This document shows positions 44,397-53,955 of a stretch of DNA of 64,000 nucleotides, one piece after another (the stretch's first letter is position 1; each line of letters starts with the position of its first letter). The position numbers were made by a program, and so were the translations under genes. The notes beneath the pieces were generated by a model. The model saw nothing but the letters and a program-made list of their open reading frames with translations. It had not been told where the DNA came from and did no database searches. Origin of the DNA: Chitinophaga pinensis (lineage in GTDB: Bacteria > Bacteroidota > Bacteroidia > Chitinophagales > CAMDFR01). The stretch lies in contig CAMDFR010000005.1 of NCBI GenBank assembly GCA_945897725.1, positions 1 to 64,000 on the forward strand. Direction: 5' to 3'.

Positions 44397-46655
44397 ATGA
44401 CAAAAGAAAGCTGGAATTATTGGCGATTACTGAGTGTGCATGGCAGACAAACATGGCATTTCGAATACTTTGATAATGCTCAAAAAATTGAGGCTACTGA
44501 TACTCAATATTGGGAATCTGACAAAGGCAGAAAAGTGTTATCAGAGATGATGAACGATTTTGTTTTTGATAAATCTGTGAATGCAAACAGTGCCGATTTG
44601 GTATATAGAAAGCAGGCAATAAACAAAAAATTAAAAACACTCTCAGCGGCTGAAATGCCTGATTTTAAAGGGCATTCGAGCTTTATAGAAAAAGTGGCAC
44701 AACAAACATTTAAAGCCATACATTACTATCAAAGTTTGATTGCTGAAGACGGTCATATGCCTGGCGACTATGGAGGACCACTTTTTTTATTGCCAGGAAT
44801 GGTCATTATTGCGCATGTTACCGATTACGCTTTACCCTTACCACATCAGGCTTTGATTAAGCAATACATGAAGAATATGCAAAATACTGATGGTGGTTGG
44901 GGCATGCATATAGAAGGTGAAAGTGGCATGTATGGAACCTGTTTGCAGTATATTTCTCTTCGTTTATTGGGTGAGGATGCAAACGAAACTTATATGCAAA
45001 AGGCGAGCAAATGGATTTTAGATAATGGAGGTGCCACCATGATTCCATCATGGGGGAAATTTTATTTATCGACACTTGGCGTTTATGAATGGGATGGATG
45101 TAACTCTTTGTTTCCAGAGATTTGGATCACTCCGACATGGTTGCCCATTCATCCATCAAGATATTGGTGTCACGCTAGAATGGTTTATTTACCAATGGCA
45201 TACTGCTATGGACATAAAATTGTTGGACCGAAAACTGCATTGATTGAAGCGATTAGAAAAGAGATTTATACAGAAGCATACGACAAGATAGATTGGAAAA
45301 AGGCGCGCAATAGTTGTAGTCCGAAAGACTTATACAGAAAGGCTTCACCAGTTTTGAAAATAATGAATTTTGTGACGAATAGCTACGAAAAATTCTATTC
45401 AAAGAAGCTTAGAAAAAAAGCTTTAGATTTTATTTTGAGTTATATAGATGGTGAAGACGAACAAACGAATTATATCGATATTGGTCCTGTCAATCAAGTC
45501 ATCAATTCATTAAGTGTTTGGCATGGACATGGAAAGGATTCCATACAATATAAAAAACACATCGATCGTTGGTTCGATTACTTATGGGTAGCCGAAGATG
45601 GCATGAAGATGCAGGGCTATAATGGTTCACAGTTATGGGATACCGCCTTCACCGCTAATGCTTTTATGGAATCTGATTTATACAAGCAGTTTATTCCATC
45701 GCTCCAACAGCTGTATCATTACATCGATAAGAGTCAGATACGTACAAGTATCCCAAGAGACCGCGCCTTTTTTAGACATGAAGATTTTGGTGGATGGCCA
45801 TTTTCTACTGTGGAGCATGGTTGGCCAATTACTGATTGTACGGGCGACGGTGTGAAGGCCTCTATCAAATTGAATCAAATTTTTGAACAAGAAAATTGCA
45901 TTGACACCATTCAAGTAAGCAAGGAGAGGTTGATTGACGCAGTGAAGCTTCTATTATCTTTTCAAAGTGCCGATGGCGGTTGGGCTTCCTATGAAGTAAG
46001 GCGTGCACCAGAGTGGATAGAAGTTTTAAATCCTTCTGAAGTCTATGGCGAAATTATGGTTGACTATTCTTTTGTTGAATGTACCTCATCCACGATTCAA
46101 GCATTGCACAGTTTCACCAAAAAATATGCAGATACCTACCCTGTTGAGATCAAGAATGCCATTGCAGGTGGTATAGACTTTATTAAGAGCATTCAAAAGG
46201 AAGATGGTTCATGGTATGGCAATTGGGGCGTTTGTTTCACCTATGCCTCTTGGTTTGCACATGAAGCCCTAGCTTGCGTTGATGAGTATTACGACAATAG
46301 TAGCACAGTAAAAAAAGCCTGTGATTTTTTAGTATCGAAGCAACAGAATGATGGAGGTTGGGGTGAGAGCTATAGAAGTTGTGTAGATGTGAAATATGTA
46401 CAACATGAACAATCACAAATTATCAATACAGGCTGGGCATTGCTTGCCTTGATGATTTCAAAATATCCTCATCAGGAAGTGATAGAAAAAGGAATTCAGT
46501 TATTGTTATCCAGACAAGAAGCAAGTGGCGATTTCCCTCAAGAAGGCATTAGTGGTGTGTTTAATAAAAGTTGCATGATTACTTATACAGCCTACAGAAA
46601 TGTCTTTCCAATATGGGCCTTACAGCGTTATTTAAAAACATACAAGTCAATCTAA
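44397..46655 (+). CDS. Oxidosqualene cyclase (lanosterol/cycloartenol synthase type)
   Basis: The 752-residue protein is a full-length triterpene cyclase of the oxidosqualene class, not the squalene-hopene class. Diagnostic segments include GDYGGPLFLLPGMVI, WCHARMVYLPMAYCYG, GYNGSQLWDTAF, GSWYGNWGVCFTYASWF and GGWGESYRSC, with several QW repeats. The catalytic acid is Asp480 in DCTGDG (squalene-hopene cyclases have DxDD), next to Cys481; Cys562 in VECTSS fits the second acid-supporting Cys. Tyr408, His474 and Ile478 match positions Tyr410, His477 and Ile481 that mark plant cycloartenol synthase, recalled from memory. It should cyclise 2,3-oxidosqualene to a protosteryl or related triterpene alcohol at the membrane. 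No squalene epoxidase is in the window. The gene is monocistronic with its own terminator. Confidence 0.9.
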   Translation: MTKESWNYWRLLSVHGRQTWHFEYFDNAQKIEATDTQYWESDKGRKVLSEMMNDFVFDKSVNANSADLVYRKQAINKKLKTLSAAEMPDFKGHSSFIEKVAQQTFKAIHYYQSLIAEDGHMPGDYGGPLFLLPGMVIIAHVTDYALPLPHQALIKQYMKNMQNTDGGWGMHIEGESGMYGTCLQYISLRLLGEDANETYMQKASKWILDNGGATMIPSWGKFYLSTLGVYEWDGCNSLFPEIWITPTWLPIHPSRYWCHARMVYLPMAYCYGHKIVGPKTALIEAIRKEIYTEAYDKIDWKKARNSCSPKDLYRKASPVLKIMNFVTNSYEKFYSKKLRKKALDFILSYIDGEDEQTNYIDIGPVNQVINSLSVWHGHGKDSIQYKKHIDRWFDYLWVAEDGMKMQGYNGSQLWDTAFTANAFMESDLYKQFIPSLQQLYHYIDKSQIRTSIPRDRAFFRHEDFGGWPFSTVEHGWPITDCTGDGVKASIKLNQIFEQENCIDTIQVSKERLIDAVKLLLSFQSADGGWASYEVRRAPEWIEVLNPSEVYGEIMVDYSFVECTSSTIQALHSFTKKYADTYPVEIKNAIAGGIDFIKSIQKEDGSWYGNWGVCFTYASWFAHEALACVDEYYDNSSTVKKACDFLVSKQQNDGGWGESYRSCVDVKYVQHEQSQIINTGWALLALMISKYPHQEVIEKGIQLLLSRQEASGDFPQEGISGVFNKSCMITYTAYRNVFPIWALQRYLKTYKSI

Positions 46656-46683
46656 TAATTTACTTTTTAAATTTTATTTCCAT

Positions 46684-46716
46684 AAAAAAACTCCTTCTTT
46701 TCAGAAGGAGTTTTTC
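46684..46716. terminator. Bidirectional terminator between cyclase and isomerase genes
   Basis: ACTCCTTC (46690-46697) pairs with GAAGGAGT (46704-46711), flanked by A and T runs on both sides. It serves two convergent genes. Confidence 0.85.
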
Positions 46717-46739
46717 TTTGTGATGATATGTTTGTATGC

Positions 46740-47804
46740 TTACTTAAAGTCAACTAATTCTACATCAAATATCAAAGTTGCTTTAGGTGGAATGGCGCCT
46801 GGATATCCAGCTTCGCCATATCCCAATGTATAAGGAATCAAAAATTTAGCTTTTTCACCTTTGTTTAGCAAGGCAATACCATCGTCCCAACCTTTGATTA
46901 CTCTACCTTGTCCCAAAGGAAAATCAATTGGCTTTCCTCTATCTAATGAAGAATCAAATTTCTTACCGTCGTTGAACATTCCTGTATAATGAACACTAAC
47001 TGTTTGACCAGCTACAGGCTGTGGACCTGAGCCTTCTTTTTCAACCACATAATACAAGCCAGAGGCTGTTTTTCTTGCCGTTGGATAATTCACTTTCACC
47101 CAATTTTCAAAAGCAGGTAATTCTTGTGCTCTGCCTGCTTCTTTTAATTTTTCTTCTGCCGCTTTTTTATCTGCAATAACTTTTGCTGCTGCTGCCCTAT
47201 CTACCGCTGATATTTTTAATGCAGCAAAGATTTTATCATTGGCTTCATAAGCCTTTGCCTCCTTACCTACTCTGATAATTTCTAAAGTGGTGATGATATC
47301 ATCCTGAGCAATTTTATCGACTACATCTTGTCCTTCAGTAACCTGACCAAAAATAGTGTGCTTACCATTTAACCACGTTGTTGGAACATGCGTAATAAAA
47401 AACTGACTACCATTGGTAGCAGGACCAGAATTAGCCATGGCTAAAACACCAGGTTTTGTGAATTGTAGATCATCTACAAACTCATCTGCGAAAGCGTAGC
47501 CAGGACCACCAGTACCATTGCCTTGTGGGTCACCACCTTGAATCATGAAGCTAGCGATAACACGATGAAATTTTAATCCATCATAAAAGTGCACACCAGC
47601 CGCTTTTGCATTATTGGCGATTTTACCTTCTGCTAATCCAACAAAGTTACACACTGTTAAAGGTGCTTTGTCTGGAAATAGTTTTACAGTGATGCTACCT
47701 TTGGAGGTATTAAATTTTGCGTACAAACCATCAGGCAAATCTGCACTGAAGACTGTGTTAGAGAAAAGAACGATACTGAATAATGTCATTGCGATTTTTT
47801 TCAT
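46740..47804 (-). CDS. Cyclophilin-FKBP fusion peptidyl-prolyl isomerase, periplasmic
   Basis: The 354-residue protein joins two unrelated isomerase families. After a signal peptide ([11 protein letters not shown]), a cyclophilin domain (about 25-195) has [14 protein letters not shown] and [10 protein letters not shown] with the catalytic Arg present. A linker of about 45 residues rich in Ala and Lys follows. The FKBP domain (about 245-354) has [22 protein letters not shown] and LGYGEAG with the usual active-site residues. It should assist folding of exported proteins. It lies 33 bp downstream of a paralogue. Such dual-family immunophilins have been described in Flavobacterium. Confidence 0.92.
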   Translation of the reverse strand: MKKIAMTLFSIVLFSNTVFSADLPDGLYAKFNTSKGSITVKLFPDKAPLTVCNFVGLAEGKIANNAKAAGVHFYDGLKFHRVIASFMIQGGDPQGNGTGGPGYAFADEFVDDLQFTKPGVLAMANSGPATNGSQFFITHVPTTWLNGKHTIFGQVTEGQDVVDKIAQDDIITTLEIIRVGKEAKAYEANDKIFAALKISAVDRAAAAKVIADKKAAEEKLKEAGRAQELPAFENWVKVNYPTARKTASGLYYVVEKEGSGPQPVAGQTVSVHYTGMFNDGKKFDSSLDRGKPIDFPLGQGRVIKGWDDGIALLNKGEKAKFLIPYTLGYGEAGYPGAIPPKATLIFDVELVDFK

Positions 47805-47837
47805 TTTTTTTGATTTATAAATTAGTTATTTGATGAT

Positions 47838-48935
47838 CTATTTAATGGCTAGTAATTCCACATCAAAGATTAATGTAGCCTTTCCAGGAATGCTTGGTGG
47901 ACTGCCGTCTGGTCCATATGCCCAAGTGTATGGTATCAATAATTTTGCTTTTGTTCCAACAGTTAAATTTGAAAATGCTACGTCCCAACCTTGAATGACC
48001 CTTCCCATGCCTACATTAAACTCAAATGGAGCTCCTCTATCTAAAGACGAATCAAATTTCTTGCCATTTATTAAAGTTCCCGTATAATGGACAGAAATTG
48101 CTTGTCCTTTACTTGGTATTTTACCATTACCATGCTTGCTTTCAAGAATATACATAGCACCTACTTTTTTTGCTTTTGGGTAATTTGTTTTCACCCATGC
48201 TATAAATTCTGGAACATCATCTGGGGAGCTAATGCCGGCTTTCTTTGCCTCTGCTGCTGCTTTCAAGGCATCTTTCATTTTCGAATTGAAAGTAGCAACC
48301 TCATCAAAAGCAGATGCTTTCTCGCCTTTTCTTTCAAAAGTTATCGATTGAATGATATCTCCTTGAGCAATCTTATTCACGATATCTTGACCTTGAGTGA
48401 CATGTCCAAAGATGCTATGCTTGCCATTCAACCAAGGCGTCTCTTTGTGCGTGATAAAAAATTGACAACCATTTGTATTTGGACCAGCATTGGCCATTGC
48501 CAAAACTCCTGGACCCACAAATTGTAATGATTGGTCAAATTCATCAGGGAAATCATAACCAGGTCCACCTTGTCCTGTTCCCATAGGATCTCCACCTTGA
48601 ATCATAAAGTCAGCAATTACCCGATGAAAAGTCAAACCATCGTAAAAAGGTTTTCCCATCGCTTTAGAATCATTTTTAATTTTACCTTCCGCCAATCCCA
48701 TAAAGTTGGCTACTGTGAGGGGCGTTTTTTCAAATTCTAAATCGCAAACAATTTCTCCTTTGTTTGTTTTAATATGTGCGAGTATAAAATCAGTTTTTAC
48801 TTCAAGGGGAGGTGGAGGTGGAGCTACTTGAGGAACCTCATCCTTTATCGTTTCACTTTCCTTGTTCTCCGTAGCATGATTACATGCTGAAAGAAATACA
48901 ATACATCCAAATAATGTATAGGCTACTTTTTTCAT
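47838..48935 (-). CDS. Cyclophilin-FKBP fusion isomerase, lipoprotein
   Basis: Starting at the ATG at 48933-48935 gives 365 residues and a lipoprotein signal (LFGCIVFLSAC); a longer frame would run into nrnA. A proline stretch (VAPPPPPLEV) leads to the cyclophilin domain (FHRVIADFMIQGGD, WLNGKHSIFG) and then FKBP (ISVHYTG, GKKFDSS, VIQGWDVA, WAYGPDG). Both active sites look intact. It is a tandem paralogue of the next gene but membrane-anchored. Its place directly after nrnA recalls gldI, the FKBP lipoprotein gene of gliding Flavobacteria. Confidence 0.9.
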   Translation of the reverse strand: MKKVAYTLFGCIVFLSACNHATENKESETIKDEVPQVAPPPPPLEVKTDFILAHIKTNKGEIVCDLEFEKTPLTVANFMGLAEGKIKNDSKAMGKPFYDGLTFHRVIADFMIQGGDPMGTGQGGPGYDFPDEFDQSLQFVGPGVLAMANAGPNTNGCQFFITHKETPWLNGKHSIFGHVTQGQDIVNKIAQGDIIQSITFERKGEKASAFDEVATFNSKMKDALKAAAEAKKAGISSPDDVPEFIAWVKTNYPKAKKVGAMYILESKHGNGKIPSKGQAISVHYTGTLINGKKFDSSLDRGAPFEFNVGMGRVIQGWDVAFSNLTVGTKAKLLIPYTWAYGPDGSPPSIPGKATLIFDVELLAIK

Positions 48936-48948
48936 TGTTGCTAAAAAA

Positions 48949-49944
48949 TTATTGTTTAAAAATCGACACAAATTTAAGTAATGTATTCTCAAGTGTATCA
49001 TTTGAGGCTGCACCAGCTGCATTTTTATGACCTCCACCGTTGAAATGCTGTCTGGCCAATACATTTACATCAAAATCAACTTTCGATCTAAAAGAGATCC
49101 TTATTTTTTTATCTTTTTCACGAAAGAAAGCACAGGCTTGTATTTCAGCGATTTTTAAGGGATAGCTTGCAATGCCTTCGGTTTCGCCATCCTGGATGTT
49201 AAATCTTCTTAATTCTTCTTCGCTTACACCTATGTATGCAATTTGAGTACCTTCAATAATTTTCATTTTTTCTGCAACACAAAAGCCAAGAAAACGAAGT
49301 CTGCTTTCTGTAAAACAATTGTACACTTTGTTATTTATTTTATCAGGATTGGCCCCTTTAGTCAGTAAGACGCTCACTACTTCATGTACATGTGATGTGG
49401 TACAACTATATGCAAAAGAACCCGTATCGGTAAGAATGGCTGTGTACAATAGTTCAGCAATTTCTGCATCAATTTTATCTTGATCTCCTAAGGCAACTAT
49501 CATGTCGTATATCATTTCTCCAGTGGAGCTTGCCTCTGAATGACTGAACATGATATTGGCATAATCGTCAGGGAACAAATGATGATCGATCATTACTTTG
49601 ATGGCCTTTGTATTTTTGACCACCTCACCAAGTTCCTCCATTCTAGAAAGTGAATTATAATCAAGACTAAAAATAATATCCGCACTGTGAAGAATTCCTT
49701 TTGCATATTCTTTAGCTTTCTCAAAAACGATTGTCTGACCAACAATGGGCAACCATTTATAATAATCCGGATAATCATTTGGTGAGATATATTCCACGGA
49801 ATGGCCTAGTTTGGATAAGTACCGCATCCATGCTAAGGAAGAACCCAAAGCATCACCATCTGGGTTTTTGTGCGCGGTAACAACTATTTTTTTTGTTGTC
49901 GCTAATAACGATTTTAATGCTTCTACCTTTTCTTTATTGAACAC
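48949..49944 (-). CDS. nrnA: DHH family phosphoesterase, NrnA-like oligoribonuclease/pAp phosphatase
   Basis: The 331-residue protein has the DHH domain (about 1-190), with HKNPDGDALGSS, an internal SLDYN motif and MIDHHLFPDD, and the DHHA1 domain with GGGHKNAAGA near the C terminus. NrnA enzymes degrade very short RNAs and 3'-phosphoadenosine 5'-phosphate with Mn2+. The start is GTG. The lipoprotein isomerase gene begins 13 bp downstream, so the two probably share a transcript. Confidence 0.92.
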   Translation of the reverse strand: MFNKEKVEALKSLLATTKKIVVTAHKNPDGDALGSSLAWMRYLSKLGHSVEYISPNDYPDYYKWLPIVGQTIVFEKAKEYAKGILHSADIIFSLDYNSLSRMEELGEVVKNTKAIKVMIDHHLFPDDYANIMFSHSEASSTGEMIYDMIVALGDQDKIDAEIAELLYTAILTDTGSFAYSCTTSHVHEVVSVLLTKGANPDKINNKVYNCFTESRLRFLGFCVAEKMKIIEGTQIAYIGVSEEELRRFNIQDGETEGIASYPLKIAEIQACAFFREKDKKIRISFRSKVDFDVNVLARQHFNGGGHKNAAGAASNDTLENTLLKFVSIFKQ

Positions 49945-49969
49945 TGGAATGAATTTATTTGAATAAAAA

Positions 49970-51937
49970 TTATTGTTTGATAATCTTTTGAGAGAAGATC
50001 AATTTGCCCGCAGCATCGCGAACGATAACATTGTATGAACCTGCAGACAATTGCTGAAGATCAATATTATTGGTGTTTTGAAGCTTGCTTTGAAGTATCA
50101 GATGACCAGTCATATCAAACAATTTCATCTCTTGCCCTTTTGAATCAGGGGCACTTATAAAAAGGTAATCGCTCACCAAAGAAGGATAGATGTTGATTGG
50201 TTGATTTTGAATATCATTTCCGATGGCAAGTGTCTCGTCTTTTCTAGAAGAGCCATTGTTCATAATCCAATTGTTGGGATCGACCACAATACTGTCAACT
50301 GCTTTATTATCTAGTTGAATGATAAAATTGTCATCATTACTAGTCACATTGACCCTGATGGTAGTATCTCCAGAAGTGGAGGTACACTTCAATTCTAAAG
50401 GGGTTTTAAACAGAGGCGTTACCAAAGAGGAAGTACTATGTTTCACATTTACATAGAGTAGATTAGCCACTTGATTAAAACTCACATCAAAAGTTGGATA
50501 TCCTTCTCCATAGAACCATTGATTCATCCAATCATTTAGATTTAGACCACTGACAGCTTCCATGGTTGCTTTCATATCTAAAGCAGTTGCTGTTGCATTT
50601 TTAAATGTATTCTGATAATTTTTTAATCCTTGAAAGAATAAAGCATCATTGTTAAAAAGGAATCGTAAAGTATGGATGATCGCACCACCTTTATCATAAC
50701 TAAGTCTTCCACTAAAAATTCTATTCACATTGGTACTGTCGCTAAACCAGACAGATCCATCAGGTTGAGACATCACATTGTCATGCACTGCTGCTTCAAA
50801 AGCAGCTTTATCAGCCGGATAAAAGTGCTCAATAGCTAAATATTCAGTATAGGAAGCAAAGCCTTCATTGACCCATATATCTCTCCAGGTTTGGCATGTT
50901 ACATTATCACCAAACCATTGGTGACCGAGTTCATGTGCATCAATGGTGAATTCAAAAAAACCTTGAGAGGTCATGGTTTGGTGTTCCATTCCTCCGCTAA
51001 AAGGGGCCAGACAATGACCATATTTCTGCTTCTCAAATGGATAGGGTCCAAAAATCGTAGAAAAATAATCGAGTGTCAAAGCAGTCGTATCTATCAATCC
51101 TTTGAAGGCTGGCAGTGTACCTGGATTATCATAGATATAATTTTGCATAAGTACAGAATCCGCACTCCCCACTGGATGCGCATAAACGCTATAATCTATG
51201 TACTTAGCACATGCTACAGATATTAAGTAATAGTCAATAGGGTTTATATTAATCCATTGAAATTGACGTTTGCCACCGGGTAAATCGATGACTTGTTTTA
51301 GTAGACCATTCGACCCAGCCATGTTTGGCGTATCGGTAGTGATATAAAAGTAGGTGGAGTCTATTTTGTCCATCAAATCTTGTTTACACGGAAACCATTC
51401 ATAGGCCACAAAAGGTTGGCTTAAGCTCCAAGTAACCAGATTACCCCATCTTGTAGAACGGCCCGCGGTGAAGCCATTGCCGATAGCTCCGAAACCACCT
51501 GTAGGCGAATTTCCCTTATAGTATATTTTCGCATCAATCATATCTCCCAATAAAGCGGTGCTCGCTAAAGGCACATAAACATCATGTGTTCTTCTGAAGA
51601 ATGGAAGACGATTGCCACCAATACAAACAGAATCGATGGTATAGTTGCTGTGCAATTCAAATACAAAAGTATCAAGCGCAGCTACACTCACTTGAGCTAA
51701 TGTTTTCACATTTCCTTTAATACGATTGGTATCTCTTTGTATTTCCAAATCTAAAAACTGAAACTTCATATCATATTGCTGCATAAGACTTGTAGCAGTG
51801 ACACTAGCAGAGGCTCTTCTTAGAATGGTATTCGACTTTGTTTGAGAGCATAAATTTTCGTGATGAACAATGGATTGCGCACTAAGAAAATGAATGCTTA
51901 AAAATGTAATACAGAATAGAGTAAACTTACTTTTCAT
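49970..51937 (-). CDS. M1 family metallopeptidase with T9SS sorting domain (B)
   Basis: The 655-residue protein has a signal peptide ending HFLSAQ, the M1 site HELGH at 335-339 with Glu358 in WVNEGFA, and GGMEHQT. The C terminus (about 575-655) is a type A T9SS sorting domain with INIYPSLVSDYLFIS, SAGSYNVIV and a KIIKQ end. It should be a secreted aminopeptidase. It is a paralogue of the protein at 34864 with the same domain order. It lies 25 bp upstream of nrnA on the same strand, so read-through is possible. Confidence 0.92.
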   Translation of the reverse strand: MKSKFTLFCITFLSIHFLSAQSIVHHENLCSQTKSNTILRRASASVTATSLMQQYDMKFQFLDLEIQRDTNRIKGNVKTLAQVSVAALDTFVFELHSNYTIDSVCIGGNRLPFFRRTHDVYVPLASTALLGDMIDAKIYYKGNSPTGGFGAIGNGFTAGRSTRWGNLVTWSLSQPFVAYEWFPCKQDLMDKIDSTYFYITTDTPNMAGSNGLLKQVIDLPGGKRQFQWININPIDYYLISVACAKYIDYSVYAHPVGSADSVLMQNYIYDNPGTLPAFKGLIDTTALTLDYFSTIFGPYPFEKQKYGHCLAPFSGGMEHQTMTSQGFFEFTIDAHELGHQWFGDNVTCQTWRDIWVNEGFASYTEYLAIEHFYPADKAAFEAAVHDNVMSQPDGSVWFSDSTNVNRIFSGRLSYDKGGAIIHTLRFLFNNDALFFQGLKNYQNTFKNATATALDMKATMEAVSGLNLNDWMNQWFYGEGYPTFDVSFNQVANLLYVNVKHSTSSLVTPLFKTPLELKCTSTSGDTTIRVNVTSNDDNFIIQLDNKAVDSIVVDPNNWIMNNGSSRKDETLAIGNDIQNQPINIYPSLVSDYLFISAPDSKGQEMKLFDMTGHLILQSKLQNTNNIDLQQLSAGSYNVIVRDAAGKLIFSQKIIKQ

Positions 51938-52080
51938 ATTTTAATTAAAATTTATTGAGTTTATCTATGCATTTCGTTACTATATGCCGAATGCTAGAAT
52001 CAAAAATGGTTAGCCAACAATACAAAGATATTTTATATTTCCAATTATGACAATCTTATTCACCTCATGCCAAGGAAACT

Positions 52081-52112
52081 TTGTTTCGTAAAATAAATAA
52101 GCGTAGTTTTGC
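52081..52112 (+). promoter_or_regulatory. Promoter of ndk (TTTG-N20-TAGTTTTG)
   Basis: TTTG (52081-52084) and TAGTTTTG (52105-52112) are 20 nt apart, an ideal Bacteroidota promoter. Transcription should start near 52117, about 42 nt before the ATG. Confidence 0.75.
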
Positions 52113-52158
52113 ACCCGATAAAAAACAATATTTCATTCAACTCATAAAATAAATAACA

Positions 52159-52578
52159 ATGGCAGGCAACAGAACATTCACAATGATTAAACCAGATGCG
52201 GTAGCCGCAGGTAATATTGGCAATATTTTAGCAATGATTAATAAGGCTGGTTTCAAAATTATTGCTATGAAGTTAACAAAACTTTCTAGTGAAAACGCAG
52301 GTAAATTTTATGCAGTGCACAGTAGCAGACCATTTTATGGAGAACTTTGTGACTATATGTCTTCTGGTCCAATCGTTGCAGCTATACTTGAGAAAGAAAA
52401 TGCCATTGAGGACTTTAGAAATTTGATTGGCGCTACAGATCCTGTAAATGCGGCAGAAGGAACCATCAGAAAACTATATGCTAATTCAATTGCAGAAAAT
52501 GCAGTACATGGTTCTGATAGTGATGAAAATGCACAAATGGAAGGCAGTTTTTTCTTTAGCCAATTCGAAAGATTCTAA
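52159..52578 (+). CDS. ndk: Nucleoside-diphosphate kinase
   Basis: The 139-residue protein has Lys11 in FTMIKPDA and the phosphorylated His117 in NAVHGSDS. It moves phosphate from ATP to other nucleoside diphosphates through a phospho-His enzyme. Length is normal. The gene has its own promoter and terminator and is divergent from the M1 peptidase. Confidence 0.98.
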   Translation: MAGNRTFTMIKPDAVAAGNIGNILAMINKAGFKIIAMKLTKLSSENAGKFYAVHSSRPFYGELCDYMSSGPIVAAILEKENAIEDFRNLIGATDPVNAAEGTIRKLYANSIAENAVHGSDSDENAQMEGSFFFSQFERF

Positions 52579-52600
52579 TCACAAAACAAATAAAATCATA

Positions 52601-52632
52601 AAAAAAGCTACCAATGATTGGTAGCTTTTTTT
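52601..52632 (+). terminator. Intrinsic terminator after ndk
   Basis: AGCTACCAAT and ATTGGTAGCT (52606-52615 with 52617-52626) form a strong stem framed by A and T runs. It may also stop transcripts from ilvE on the other strand. Confidence 0.85.
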
Positions 52633-52727
52633 ATGACTATTCTTTTTATTTTCCGATACATAAAGGCATCCCAAGAACTGATCAAGTTATGGATGGCAAT
52701 CCATGAATAGGCTTGCCCTTAAAGCCA

Positions 52728-53813
52728 CTAATCTGCTTGGTGCACAGCAATAGGTATCTTAAGCATCCAGCCAAACTCATCAGCAATCTCACCACTCTTA
52801 ATAGCGAATAATTCTTTTTTAACAGCGGTAGAAATAACTCTTGTTTCAATGGCAGGCAATTCGAAATACTTGTCGTGAAAGCCAATGCCGATGATAGGTG
52901 CAATGGTAGCTGCTGTTCCTGCTCCAAAAGCTTCTTGCACATGACCTAAGGCTAATTCTCTAAAAAATTCATCTGTACTAATATCTCTTTCTTCAACAAT
53001 ATAACCTTGCTTTCTTGCTAGGGCAATCACGCTATTTCTTGTTACGCCATCTAATATTGTTCCACCTTCTAATGGAGGAGTAATGAGTATATTATTTATC
53101 ACAAAAAATACATTCATCGTACCACATTCTTGAAAATATTTTTTTTCAATGCCATCCAACCACAATACTTGGTCATAGCCTTTTTGTTTAGCAAAACGAA
53201 GTGGTAACAACGATGCACCATAATTTCCTGCACATTTCGCAAAACCTACGCCTCCTGGAAATGCTCTGATATAATCTTCAGAAATAAAGACTTTAACTGG
53301 GGAAGAGTAATAAGCACCAACCGGTGAGGTGAAAATAATAAACGTATAATCATCAGATTCCTTAATACCAACATACTCATCTACCGCCATCATAAAAGGT
53401 CTGATGTACAGAGAAGACAACTCACCACTAGGAATCCATTGATGATCGATACGAACGATTTCTTCTATCGCTTGTGTAAATAGGCCTTCTGGTAAAGAGG
53501 GCATACCCATTCTTTCAGCCGAAAGATTGAATCGCTTGGCATTGGATTCAGGTCGAAAAACCAAGGCATTACCCGCTGAATCCTTTTGAGCTTTTAAACC
53601 TTCAAAAATAGCTTGGCCATAATGAAAAGCAGAGGTGGCCGGGTGTAACGAAAGATTGTGAAAGGGCTCTATTCTAAAATTTTTCCAACCACCATCTGTA
53701 TAGTCTGCAATAAACATATGGTCTGAAAAAAACTTCCCAAAAGGCAAATTGTTGAAATCTACTTCATCAATTTTACTTTTTTCCGCGTGGTTTATCTTAA
53801 TTTCGTATTTCAT
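52728..53813 (-). CDS. ilvE: Branched-chain amino acid aminotransferase
   Basis: The 361-residue protein is a class IV PLP transaminase of the BCAT type. The PLP lysine is Lys193 in GFAKCAGNYGAS, and QAIFEGLKA and WLDGIEKKYFQECGTMN are typical. It interconverts Leu, Ile and Val with their 2-oxo acids using glutamate. No other ilv or leu gene is nearby; the gene converges with ndk and appears monocistronic. Confidence 0.95.
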   Translation of the reverse strand: MKYEIKINHAEKSKIDEVDFNNLPFGKFFSDHMFIADYTDGGWKNFRIEPFHNLSLHPATSAFHYGQAIFEGLKAQKDSAGNALVFRPESNAKRFNLSAERMGMPSLPEGLFTQAIEEIVRIDHQWIPSGELSSLYIRPFMMAVDEYVGIKESDDYTFIIFTSPVGAYYSSPVKVFISEDYIRAFPGGVGFAKCAGNYGASLLPLRFAKQKGYDQVLWLDGIEKKYFQECGTMNVFFVINNILITPPLEGGTILDGVTRNSVIALARKQGYIVEERDISTDEFFRELALGHVQEAFGAGTAATIAPIIGIGFHDKYFELPAIETRVISTAVKKELFAIKSGEIADEFGWMLKIPIAVHQAD

Positions 53814-53955
53814 AGAGGCTATTTGTTTTTAGTCTAACAAGCTAAAGAGAGCGTCCTTTATATAAAAGCAAACAAACTTCGTAGCTAGCATTTCAATTTA
53901 CTTAAATTTTATTTCATGTTCGAGAATAAGGCTGCAAGTTAAAAAAAAATACATC

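Noticed and set aside
44397-46655. Squalene-hopene cyclase assignment
   Set aside because: The DxDD motif is absent; DCT and several oxidosqualene-cyclase segments are present.
48087-48527. 146-codon frame opposite the lipoprotein isomerase
   Set aside because: It is antisense to conserved cyclophilin and FKBP motifs and has no family features.
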